This document shows positions 53,592 through 64,000 of a stretch of 64,000 bases of DNA, piece after piece (the stretch's first letter is position 1; each line of letters opens with the position of its first letter). A program made the translations under genes and the position numbers. Below the pieces are notes generated by a model that worked only from the letters and a program-made list of their open reading frames with translations, was not told the DNA's origin and searched no databases. The stretch comes from Acytostelium subglobosum LB1. Lineage: Eukaryota; Evosea; Eumycetozoa; Acytosteliales; Acytosteliaceae. The DNA lies in assembly GCF_000787575.1 (NCBI RefSeq), contig NW_012236524.1:124001-188000 (forward strand), given 5' to 3'.

Positions 53592-56063
53592 ATGATAACA
53601 AATAATAATAGTAATATAACAAAGGTACTCACAAATCGTACATTATTCAAGTTTATAATAGCTTCATATTCACATCCACTACTATTTAATAATCAAGATG
53701 ATGTTGATAAAGATGATGAAGATCGAAGGAAAGGACATAATAGGTCAACAACTCTAATGATGCAAGGAAACTATTACATTAGAACAAAGTATCATCATTG
53801 GACTGACTTGATATCACTGGTCAAACATAAACAGTTTGGATTGTTACGTGATCGTATCAAACTCAACTTACATATAACAATCAATCGTCAATCAAAGACT
53901 AAACATGGTTCAATCAAGGCATTGTGCGAAGCCAGAGACATTGATCATGACACATTCATTGACGTGTACAACAAGTATCAACGATACTTCTGTGACGCTA
54001 ATACCTTGCGATGGGCAATCGAGTCTGATAACCTGGTCGTTGTACAGACATTGATCAATCAGACACAACCAATATCATTTGAACAAAGTGATGAGTTACT
54101 CAAAATGGCACTGGCAAGTGGATCACTCAATGTTCTCAAGTACCTCATTGACTTGGGCCGATTCAACAATGAATCACTCTGGACTGTACATGTTGACAGG
54201 GTGTTGTTGGGAGAAGTGTTCAAGCATCCTTCGGTACTTGACATTCTTAATGATCCAAACAACACTCAGTTGCCAAAGGAGTTGGTCACCAAGATTAAAT
54301 CAAAGACAAGATTGTACTTCAGTGAGATCAGGGCAACAGGTGACCAAAGATTAATCAATGAACTATTGATCAATAATGGTGCGATCAACAGTTTGAATTC
54401 ATATGATTTATCGTCAACAACTTGGACCATTCCCAAAAATATTACGCCCTCTGAACAGCTGGCACACTTTGAACGGATACTCAATAGTGATATCAAGGTT
54501 GATGATCACGAGATGATATTATCAACCTCAAAGAACACTGCTCAATCATTATTGGATAAACTTGGAGTAGTCTTGGATACAATTGACGAGCACTGTGTGA
54601 ACAAGATTGATGATGCCCAACTCATCATCTTTATCAAACTGGAACTAATCAATACCCGAAGAGAGATGACTCATGACAGGTTGGTGAATTATGTGTATCG
54701 CGAATATATCACCACAGGCGACTTCCAACTCATTCCATTCTTCATGCGACCAGGAAGATTTGGTGGTTTCGATGGACATCGTGCTCAGACATTATTCCGA
54801 ATGATCACATCACATGGCAACACCACCCAGGCAATGGTCGCGATGGAGTATATTAACAAGACTAGAGATACTTACGTATACGGTCGACCACATGAATTTG
54901 ATCCCTTCACAGACCAATTCCACTGCTTCAACACGGCCAGTGACATGTCGCGCAGCTTCGAGGTCATCAAGTATCTCAACAGCAAGAATGCCGTCCAGCC
55001 TCTCGACACACTCCGACCCAGAGAGTTCAGAGGTACAATGGAGATGTTGGAGTTCATCCTGTCTGATGTGAATAAGATATTCCCAATCAATGTGATCAGG
55101 AATAAGTTGTTGGTTCTAGACAACAATCAATTGGAGTATATATTCAAGACCAAACCAGAGATATTACAGGACAAAGAATGGGAGACTATATTACAATATG
55201 TAGTAGTATTGGCACGTCTGGATCTGCTCGGCACCTTGCTCAAACATGCCCCTGATGTCACAAGGTTAACATCACTGACACAGTGGGCATTCCATTATAC
55301 ACTTACCAACCGAGGTCGATACAATGATATGATTAGGATGATGGTCGAGCATGGCATCAAACCAAACTTGGCAATATTTGCACAAATTGGCCGACTTGGC
55401 GATGTTGAACTCTATGACTACTGTCTCAAATTCTTTGAGCGTCATGATCAAGATGCCTTGCCATATGGGTCAGCGAATGGCACAGACCTTTGTGACGCTC
55501 CCACCAACGCACTCGTTGGAGCGATTGAGCTTGGACATGTCAACATGATCAAACATTTATATCAACAACATCATATGGATTCACAAATGAGAGATAGACG
55601 ACAACATTTGGAAGCTGTTACTAATGGAAACAATGAGGTGTTGCAGTTATTGTTCAAAGTCGATCCGCTTGACCCCGAGAAAGACAAGAAGTACATTGAT
55701 GAGTTGTTTGTGGTTGCAATGAATGAGGGCCACATCGAGACACTTGACTGTCTCCTCAACAATGTTGATCGAGTCTCAAAAGCAAGATTCATGTCGACCA
55801 ATATCATTATCAAACCATTGATAGAGTTGGGTAATGTTACAATGTTGCAGCACTTGGTGGATATTGGTGCATCGTTTGACTTGAGGAGGGTACACACCAT
55901 GAAGGTGTACAAGAACAACCAGACAATTCAATCAATAGTCTCCCATTACATAGACCAGACTGCCAACTTGTTGAGGAAACCAAAGCATCTAACCAAACGC
56001 GATCTTGAGGCATCAACATCATCATTAGCACAGATGGCAAACAAGAAGAATAAGAAGAAATAA
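53592..56063 (+). CDS. Large ankyrin-repeat-like protein
   Basis: Single exon, 823 residues, no intron. Start MITNNNSNITKVLTNRTLFK; acidic patch DDVDKDDEDRRK at about 35. The body has many two-helix units of about 30 residues with the ankyrin cadence: NTLRWAIESDNLVVVQTLIN, LLKMALASGSLNVLKYLIDL, ALVGAIELGHVNMIKHLYQQ, FVVAMNEGHIETLDCLLNNV and PLIELGNVTMLQHLVDIGAS. Dictyostelids carry large ankyrin families of this single-exon type, thought to be rapidly evolving. The tail ends in ANKKNKKK. No catalytic domain is seen. The role is presumably protein interaction. Confidence 0.8.
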   Translation: MITNNNSNITKVLTNRTLFKFIIASYSHPLLFNNQDDVDKDDEDRRKGHNRSTTLMMQGNYYIRTKYHHWTDLISLVKHKQFGLLRDRIKLNLHITINRQSKTKHGSIKALCEARDIDHDTFIDVYNKYQRYFCDANTLRWAIESDNLVVVQTLINQTQPISFEQSDELLKMALASGSLNVLKYLIDLGRFNNESLWTVHVDRVLLGEVFKHPSVLDILNDPNNTQLPKELVTKIKSKTRLYFSEIRATGDQRLINELLINNGAINSLNSYDLSSTTWTIPKNITPSEQLAHFERILNSDIKVDDHEMILSTSKNTAQSLLDKLGVVLDTIDEHCVNKIDDAQLIIFIKLELINTRREMTHDRLVNYVYREYITTGDFQLIPFFMRPGRFGGFDGHRAQTLFRMITSHGNTTQAMVAMEYINKTRDTYVYGRPHEFDPFTDQFHCFNTASDMSRSFEVIKYLNSKNAVQPLDTLRPREFRGTMEMLEFILSDVNKIFPINVIRNKLLVLDNNQLEYIFKTKPEILQDKEWETILQYVVVLARLDLLGTLLKHAPDVTRLTSLTQWAFHYTLTNRGRYNDMIRMMVEHGIKPNLAIFAQIGRLGDVELYDYCLKFFERHDQDALPYGSANGTDLCDAPTNALVGAIELGHVNMIKHLYQQHHMDSQMRDRRQHLEAVTNGNNEVLQLLFKVDPLDPEKDKKYIDELFVVAMNEGHIETLDCLLNNVDRVSKARFMSTNIIIKPLIELGNVTMLQHLVDIGASFDLRRVHTMKVYKNNQTIQSIVSHYIDQTANLLRKPKHLTKRDLEASTSSLAQMANKKNKKK

Positions 56064-57461
56064 AGTCTTCCAGCGCACACCTTCACCCCCCCTTTTGTGA
56101 TCACCTGACGATGTTTGATCAGATGAATCAGTGTTTGGAAATAGATAGCAAGTTCATATGTATATCTTTGATGCTGATCACTGTTGGACAATGTACATAT
56201 GCAATGGACACTTCACAATCTCACTGCACTGCTCTCACTCACTTACTCAAGGATCTTTACGAAGAGGTGCGAGCGAGTTCACGAGGATATTATTGGATCA
56301 ATGATCACTGTTGATCAAATCAGAGGTGCTCCGACCAACAATCACACATGCCAAGAGTGTTTGATTGGAACCGTTAAGTATATGTGTATGTATGTGAGTG
56401 AGTGTTAGGGAGTGTGAGTGGACTTGTCGTCAACAGCCCAGCCTACCATGCTCAAACTACGTCATGACTCTACTCTAATCATTCATTCAATCAATCAATC
56501 AATCAAACAAACAATCAAACACACACATCAATATCAAACAAGTATGTATTGAGTAAATGACTTGATTAAGGATGACTTATTACCGACTATTCCAAAAGAG
56601 GATGGCAGATGTCCATAATACATCATCAGATGGCTCACTACACTTCCCAACAGCTTGCAAGCTCAACAACCAGCTCGTCAGGGCATTGTAGCGGTCAACT
56701 CTAGGTGTAATGGGTTGCATTGCGATCTTAAATATTGTGATCACGCAGTCCACCCATTGTCAGATGATACACAATCCAACTTCCGTCACACACTCTGTCA
56801 AGTTATCCGTCTGATTGATTGATTGTCCACCCCAACACACACACTCACACACTCACACACTCACAGACACACCCCAACCACATGATCAATTACATTGTTA
56901 CCACTCTACACACGACACACAACACACCTACACTTCCACATCATCACCCCCACCCGTCCCATCTTCCACATCACCCTGCCTCTTATCACCCTACAACATG
57001 TCCATCCATCATTCATTATCAGCAGATGATGATGGATACATGCTAATCATGTTGTCTTGATCAAGACAAACAATAATAATAATAATATTTGAGTGTCTTT
57101 GATGTGTGTATGATTGATTGATTGATTGATGTAACACCTGTCGCTGCCGTCCGAAATGGCTTGACATACTGTAGTAGCTAGCCATCCATCCAGCAATCCA
57201 GCCATCCATCCATCCATCCATCCGTCCCATCAACTAGGAAGGACAGCGCAGCCGACATGTCGGCGAGGATGGAAGTAGCCATCAACCAAACATATCACGT
57301 TCCAATCCATCCCATCAACATCACATAACATTTAGCCAACTTGTTACTACTGTGTAAGGAAGAAACAAGGTTATTATTAATATTATTATTCTTATTATTA
57401 TTATCAATTATTATTATTAATTATCAGGTATTATCATCATTATTATTATTATTATTTATAA
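56064..57461. other. 1.4-kb intergenic stretch
   Basis: Simple repeats dominate: CACACTCACACACTCACA near 56837, ATCC/CATCCATCCATCC near 57200, and TTATTATTA before the next gene at about 57370-57460. Open frames here (for example 56815..57060) consist only of His/Thr/Pro repeats and are not supported. No RNA gene is recognised. Confidence 0.45.
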
Positions 57462-60400
57462 ATGTTGGATATTGAATACGAGAATTATGGTTCAGTGAAG
57501 AACTTGAACGAACTATTGGATGATGTTAGAAGTGTTGTGGTCGTGGCTGATATGCATGGAAATCCACTTGCAACAATGACTGCTCCAGCTGTATCATCAA
57601 CTTCAACTTCGACATCAGGGACACCAACAACAGGAATGAACAAGTCAAGTGCGTTAAACAGGAGTATGGCATCACTGATGACACAAAGTGGTGGAGATGC
57701 GAGTAGTAGCAATTTGGTCAAGTCCAACAGCCAGCCACAGATGCTTCTGAAACAGCAACAACAGAATATCGGCGCATCACAGACCAACCTCAAGTCATCC
57801 AACAGACTCAGCCAGTTGATAACAGCAAATCGTGGACAACAACAAAACTCAATTTCAAACACAAACTCACCATTAATCACAATTACACATGCAAACTCAA
57901 ACTCAATCAAAAATTCGAATCAGCGAAATCCAGCGTCACAACCACAATCAGTGAGCTCCACAACAACACCATTGATCAACAACAATCAAGACTTGGATAA
58001 AGCACCTTTGAGCGAATTGATCGTGTTGCTCGGAAGGAATAGACAGGGCGCAGTACATATCTCTGCGATCAAGTTGATAGCCAACATGTACCAGGTGGCT
58101 AAGAAGACATCGGAATCACACAAGACTAAGTTCATCCAGGAGGTGCTCAACGGATCGTGTCTCAAATCACTGCTCTCATTCATGACATTGATCGAGCCAT
58201 CATCCAATCAATCACACGAATATAGTGTACAGTGGGAGAGTGTGTCGTTGCTGGCAATGCTCACAGAGAATGAGGAGGTGAAGGTGTTTATCAAGAACAC
58301 TGGTGATGCTCAGACTATTGTCTCGGTGCTGCAGTGGGCGCATAGGAATGGACAGTTCCTCGAGTTAAACATGCCACTGATCACACTCATCTCCAACTTG
58401 GCCACTCACGAGCAGTGTGCCTCCAGTCTCCGACGAAGTGGCTGTGTTCCCCCTCTCTTCACCCTTGCCATCAATCAAACAATGACCAAAGATCTTCGTA
58501 TCCAAGCCATTAATACCCTTATAATATTCTCAAGTTACACTGGTAAGTACTAATTATTACGTTCATTGGAATGGTTCCAGTATCTAACCTCCATCAATCA
58601 ATCATTCAATCAAAATTTAGATCCAAAAATCAGTGAAACCATAATAGATAGTCCATTATCATTCAAACGAATGATCATACATATTGTAGAATATGCTCCA
58701 AATGATGATACCATAATGATCTCGCTCAAGTTCCTAGATCTATTACTCAGATGTTCTGATTGTGGTATGTATTGTTCAATCACTCTTTGAATGGAACTAT
58801 TCCACTAACATCAATCATTCAATCAAACAGCCAAGACAAGAATGTTTGCACTTGATGGTGGAACAGACAGTTTGTTGGATTTGATAGAGCCTGGAGACAT
58901 CAATCAAGGATTGGATATTAGGATGCATCTTCAGGGACGTGTATTCCAATGTTTGGCTAAACTCGCACAGAATGAGGGTATCAGAGCAAAGATTGGTATA
59001 TTCTCAATATCCAGTGCACTCACATATCTTCGTGTACTAAGTACTACTGATCGTGAGATTGATGTATCACTCCTTGACAAGATCCTCACACTTATCATTC
59101 AATTGTTGAACAATGGTAAACATATTCACTTCCATCATGATCACTCACTCATTCACTAACAATCAATCAATCAAATCCATTACAACAGATAATTGTCGAA
59201 GATCTTTCGTTGATAAGAATGGATGTACATTGATAGCATCGATGTTGTCATCTAGTGATGTTCCTTCTAGTATTGCGCTGTTGTGTGTACAGGTGTTGGC
59301 GCAGGTGGCCTCTTCAAAACAAGGTAGCATGGGTACAAACATTGTAGCCAGTATTGGTAGTGAAGTGATACCATGTTTGATTAGATTGTCCAAGACACAT
59401 CCCAATGACAGATCACTTCAGTTGTTGACATGCAAGTTATTTGGTAGTCTTGGAGATAAGAGTATGTAACCATTTACACACAAGATGTACATACTCAATC
59501 AATCATTCATTCACACTAACTTTAATAATCAGATGACTTGAATGAGATAGTATGCCAGGAAGGAGGAGTTCAATTCTTACATGGTCTGCTCCAAAGTGAT
59601 GATAATGAAGTGGCATCAGCCTCTTGTGAAGCCATAGCTGCACTCTCTGACAATTGTAAGTTTGATGATTCAATCACTGGAATCATTCCAATCACACATA
59701 CTAACAATCAATCAATTAAATTAGATGTTGTCCAAAGGGAACTAAAGGTGAACAGTACGATTGGCCTGATAGTTAGATTGTTGAATGGAAACAATATCCA
59801 TATGAAGAGATGTGCAATCTCAATCCTACATAATATGTCCTGTGATGGTAAGTTTGAGTGATGGACAATCAAGACCCAATACTAACATGGACAATTTATT
59901 AGAAGGTGGAATTCCATCAATATTGGATAGTGAGAAGGGTATATCACCGCTGACTCTACACGACCTATTGTTCAGCAATGATTCCCTGATACAGATACCA
60001 ACAATCAAGCTACTAAAGAATATATGTATGAATGGTAAGTTACTTAATCAATCATCATATATACTTGTCAACCTAACTTACACATCTCAACTCAATTAGA
60101 ACAATACTTCAAGAGATTCATCAAGATTGGAGGATTGATAGCTGTGATCAACTGTCTCAATTCCAACAACGAAGTGTTACAACTCAACTCAATTGAGTTG
60201 TTGTCCAAACTCATTCACAAAGGTATGTTAGTAGATTGAACAATCCACTCAACCAATCAATCAATGATTCTGAAAACTAACTAATCACTCATATGAATAG
60301 GTGTTGGAAACGAGTCGATGCTTGTTGATGGTATTCCATCCAAGTTACAAAAGATAACCAATCATGGTATGGAATTTGAATTGATTGATTATGAGTTGAT

Positions 60401-61669
60401 AAGTATACTAACCAATAATGTGATCAAACAGAGAATGCAATCAAGTCATCAACTATTATTGCCGCTCCACTTAGGGACTTGTTGACTGCTGTTAGACAAA
60501 TGTTACCAAAGGAATCAACGCCTGCTCCTACTTCATCATCATCATCATCAATGACAACATCAAGTGGTGGATCACAATTATCATCTTCCTCATCAGACCT
60601 CCCAAGATCATCATCAGAGACCAACTTCCAAAACAGTCCACGTACCAACAATAATAGGATGACACCAAACAGTGTACATAGATGCCAAACCAGCTCGCCT
60701 ACAAGTAGTCGTAGCACATCATCCTCATCATCATCATCATCATCCTCATCATATCCATCACCATCCTCTGCGACTGCACTATCATCCAACAACGTTGTAC
60801 GACTCGACATGAAGCAGTTGGACACTGTGTTGTCCAAGTTTGAAATGGATCAAATGCGCATGCTGGTACTGGACATGGCCAGACTCAATCCAGACATCCT
60901 GGAACTGGTGCCACAATCGATCAAACGAGTCTTTAACATCAAGCTCACATACTCGCCGCCCACCGCACCCCTGCCAATGCCAGCCCACATTGCAAACAGG
61001 CCACTGTCACCACTTCGTCCATCCGCGCCAACCACCGCCTACAATGCCGTGTCACCATCACAACTCAAACGCCACAGCCGCGCGCCATCGTCTGGCTCGC
61101 GCTCCAGTGATCGTCCCGAGCACCACACGCTACTCATCGATGAGATCAAGGACAAGGTGGCGCGAGGCCAGATGCACCTGCGCCATGTTGACACGCTCAA
61201 AGAGATGGAAGCTCGTCGTGTCGACTTGATGATGGAGCGACAGTCCAGCATGTTAAAGGACATCGTTCACAATGCCGCACGTCGACAAGAGGAATGCAAG
61301 GACAAGCGAGTACTAGTGGACTCTGGCACGATGACTGGCATGCGCATTTGGAAGAAGGATTTCGACGTATGGAAGCAAGAGTTACGCGCACTATTCGACC
61401 ATAATGCCAACCTGACCATGTTGGTATATCGCATCATGGACTCGCTGGACGACCTTCCATTCCGAGAGGCAATGGACATCATGCGACACGCCACCTCTGC
61501 CGACACCCTCGCCAGCATGCTCATTCGAATTGGATTCAACGTCAAACAATCCACATTCATCGATCTCAGCACCGAATGTCCAACCACCGAATATCGCAGT
61601 ATCGCCAAACCAACAGGCATGCCCTATCGTCTCCTCCTCTCTACCATCCTCGAGTACATGCACAAGTAG
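57462..61669 (+). CDS. Armadillo-repeat protein with disordered linkers, ten exons
   Basis: Exons 57462..58542, 58621..58764, 58831..59115, 59189..59461, 59533..59655, 59725..59847, 59903..60034, 60100..60222, 60301..60366 and 60432..61669 give 1195 residues. The first ~190 residues are Ser/Asn/Gln-rich. Then come armadillo/HEAT-like helices, for example ELIVLLGRNRQGAVHISAIK, VQFLHGLLQSDDNEVASASC, LIVRLLNGNNIHMKRCAISI and LIAVINCLNSNNEVLQLNSI. A Ser-run linker and a C-terminal helical region (DEIKDKVARGQMHLRHVDTL, KEMEARRVDLMMERQSSMLK) follow. Arm repeats bind peptides or other proteins; partners are unknown. All nine introns are phase 1, and exons 5 to 8 (123, 123, 132, 123 nt) each encode about one repeat. 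All nine introns contain CTAAC. Confidence 0.85.
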
Positions 61670-62279
61670 TTTGAGTGATTGAATGATTGATTGATTGAGT
61701 ACTTGATCGATCTCAATAAATATTTATATATATATATGTATATATATTTGTACAGATAAGATACAACACAACAGATATCAAAGAGATAGATATGTGCCAA
61801 ACGGATGAATGAATGAATGAAAGGATGGCATTGAGCGTAAGCAACCCATTGTTAGTTTCATTGAACACACAAGTGAGGAAATTTGAAGAATGATGGGGTG
61901 AATCACACCAAAACACATGAGTTTGTGATGTTTTTATTTCATTTTGTTGGTTGATGGGCTCATCGCAACCATCCCATTCAACGATGACAAACAAAACACA
62001 CATCTTACTAACTTTTGGCCCTTGACTGTCAGCAACCCTTTCTCAAACATCCTCGCTCACTCACTTTGCCAACTCATTCACTACACTTACCTCCTTCATA
62101 ATATACATTAATACTATACTTTACATTTACTTATTTGATTGATAACTATATATATACATATATTATTTTTAGATTTAGATTTAGATTTAGAATATAACTT
62201 TGCTTAATATTTGTTTGATTGAAAGGGGCGATGATCTGTCAGTAGATACTTAACAACAAGAAGAACAGAAAGAACATCA
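61670..62279. other. Intergenic region with an AGATTT run
   Basis: 0.6 kb, AT-rich. (TA)n runs near 61725-61745 and an AGATTTAGATTTAGATTTAG repeat at 62171-62190. A GAATGAATGAATGAA run lies near 61806-61820. The right part is TATA-rich promoter for the TMEM131-like gene. No gene is seen. Confidence 0.45.
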
Positions 62280-64000
62280 ATGAAACAGAGAATGATCACA
62301 ATGTCACAATCATATGGTCGACAATTATACTTGATATACTTGTTGTTATCATGTGTTGTACTGTGCTCCTTCGATACATGTATGTCAATTCAATCAATCA
62401 ATCAATCACTCGCGAGTGTGTGAGTGAATGAGTGAACAATCATGTGACTAACCACAAATCAATCAATCAATCAATAGCGTTACTTGTTCAATGCGATTCA
62501 TTAAAGGGTCAACAGCAGCAACAACAACAGAACAACAACATAGAGAACAATAATAACAATATAATCAATGCGATAAATACACAGCAACAACAACAGACTC
62601 AACAGATACAGCAGACTCAGCAGCATAGAAAATATTACTATCACTTTAGATTCAATGAGACGTCAAAGTCGCCATGGCCACAAATGACTGGCTTTATGCG
62701 GCCGACCTCATCCACTCCCTCTGCTCCAGTCGATGGTCCAGTGGGCAGTAACAGCGTCAACGACAACAACAATGGTGATAGTACTAACAGCGGAAATAAC
62801 AACAATCAACAACAGAGTACACCACAACAACAACAACAACAGAGTACTCAACAACAACAACATCATTCAAAGGGTTCACAGCATCAATACACTGGCCCAT
62901 CATCTAAACCGCTGGTATTGTTTCAGAATCATATAGAGTTGTTGCAGGTCAATGCAAAGTCTACTCATCAGCAGTTGCAGCAGCACTCGCATCAACAGCA
63001 GCATCAGATCAAGCCACCCAGTCTCTTTCGAAAGTCAACCTACATCAGGAACAAGGTGGAAGTTGATGTAGAAGCGGACCTCAACGGCGACCTCGAAGAT
63101 CGCAAACTGATCATCTCCAATCCAGAAATAGTATTCAAGAGAGGGTAAGCGATCATTCATTCATCTTTCATTCATACATTGATTCATTCATCATCTGACA
63201 CATCCTCCCATCCACTGCAGTCGCCTGTGCATAGTTCAGAACGAGACATTGGAGATCACAAACACAGACCCTGATCGTTCGATTCAGATAGTGGGAATCA
63301 GAACAGATAGTCCTCACTTTGCTTGTGACTTACTTCAACCATATGTATGTGTCGAGCGAGCGAGCGAGAGTGTGACGTGCTGCGAACGTGATGGATACTA
63401 ACCACCAACAACGACGACGACGACGATAACAATAACAGGTTCTGAAGCCTAGGGAGACAAAGAGTGTACAGATATTGTTTGTGCCCAAGGAGGTTGGCGA
63501 ACATGAGGCAGTGTTTCATTTGTTGATCTATGGCGGTGGACTTATATTCGTTGCGCGAGGACAGGCCACAGCCAACTTTTATCAGCTCAATCACATATAT
63601 GATCAGGTCCCCTTCAACACAACGTACTCGCATCCAATCTATCTCTACAATCCCCATAATGTCACCCTCAAGATATCGGACATCCACACGAGCGGTGGAT
63701 CATTCTACATCTCACTGGCCCAGCCACAAAGCCAGCAACTTGTCCCCATTCAGCAGCCACAGCATCCTCTCGCCAAGAAACAGAGAACAGCCAAGCGTGT
63801 TGAGCCAACAGGCAATTGGGTATGTTTAATTGATTGATTGATTGATTGATCGATTGATCGTCCATCTGACTGACCAGTCATCCCTAACCCCATCACTCAA
63901 TCAATCAATGAATGAATGCAGGAGATCGAGCCATACACGACGTCCAACATCATCAACTTATACTTCAAGTCATCGTACTCTGGTCCCTACGCTGGCCTTG
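62280..64000 (+). CDS. TMEM131-like protein, 3' part beyond the right edge
   Basis: Exons 62280..62379, 62478..63144, 63221..63344, 63439..63819 and 63922..64000+ are open and in frame. A signal peptide (YLIYLLLSCVVLCSF) begins the protein. A Gln/Asn-rich insert covers most of exon 2. From about residue 245 the luminal TMEM131 pattern appears: ISNPEIVFKRGRLCIVQNET, LEITNTDPDRSIQIVGI, RETKSVQILFVPKEVGEHEA, YSHPIYLYNPHNVTLKISDI and SGGSFYISLAQPQS, then GNWEIEPYTTSNIINLYFKS. In animals TMEM131 helps collagen and other cargo leave the ER; its Ig-like PapD-type domains match here. Three of the four visible introns carry CTAAC. Confidence 0.85.

Noticed and set aside
56815-57060. His/Thr/Pro-rich open frames at 56.8-57.1 kb
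   Set aside because: They are translations of CACACTCA and CATC simple repeats.
62171-62190. AGATTT repeat as interstitial telomere-like sequence
   Set aside because: Only about three units, not a known telomere unit, and lies in a normal promoter-like AT-rich stretch.

Overview
The window reads as nuclear DNA of a social amoeba (Dictyosteliida). Supporting signs are homopolymeric Asn/Gln/Thr tracts inside proteins, AT-rich intergenic DNA, short spliceosomal introns (GTATGT or GTAAGT donors, a CTAAC branch-site motif, CAATCAAT-rich 3' parts), a Thr-tRNA pair as inverted repeat, and expanded B-box/kelch and ankyrin-type families. The species cannot be named from sequence alone. No retroelement, CRISPR array or bacterial operon is recognised.

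Layout. 0-3.1 kb: a mitochondrial-type PPR protein (minus, cut by the left edge), divergent from the exosome helicase Mtr4 (3.6-7.0 kb). 7.1-17.2 kb: a family island of B-box plus kelch genes, all on the minus strand (two intact, one 3'-truncated, one with a single frame break, one clearly decayed, plus one short relic), interrupted by a plus-strand protein made of repeated Cys/His finger units. 17.5-19.5 kb: a 6-phosphofructo-2-kinase fused to an AIP3/Bud6-like N-terminal domain, with a phosphatase active site that looks dead. 19.5-24.0 kb: a long stretch without a recognisable gene. 24-31 kb: a secreted alpha/beta hydrolase, a TMEM185-like membrane protein and a PH-domain protein. 30.8-32.2 kb: a 100-base assembly gap, a partial coiled-coil gene, direct repeats and an F-box-like fragment. 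32.2-37.1 kb: a TKL-type kinase with an N-myristoylation signal, two inverted tRNA-Thr(AGT) genes and a TIG-domain membrane protein. 37.4-44.8 kb: an HMG-box protein, proteasome subunit alpha-1, a V-ATPase-accessory-like membrane protein and a coiled-coil/terminal nucleotidyltransferase fusion. 44.8-56.1 kb: an unknown protein, two more B-box/kelch genes (one broken), a large TPR protein, a SnoaL-like protein and an ankyrin-like protein. 57.5-61.7 kb: an armadillo-repeat protein in ten exons, all introns in phase 1. 62.3 kb to the right edge: a TMEM131-like secretory-pathway protein, cut by the edge.

The housekeeping genes (Mtr4, PSMA1, PFK-2, TMEM131-like, TMEM185-like, nucleotidyltransferase) do not form a pathway; as usual in eukaryotes they are independently transcribed. 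The points most worth following are the B-box/kelch birth-and-death island, two unusual domain fusions (AIP3-like/PFK-2 and coiled-coil/nucleotidyltransferase), the repeated finger protein, the exon-per-repeat armadillo gene, and the uniform intron architecture with sequence similarity between introns of unrelated genes. The assembly has small defects (N at 24292 and 29824, NN at 19802-19803, a 100-N gap) that break real reading frames.
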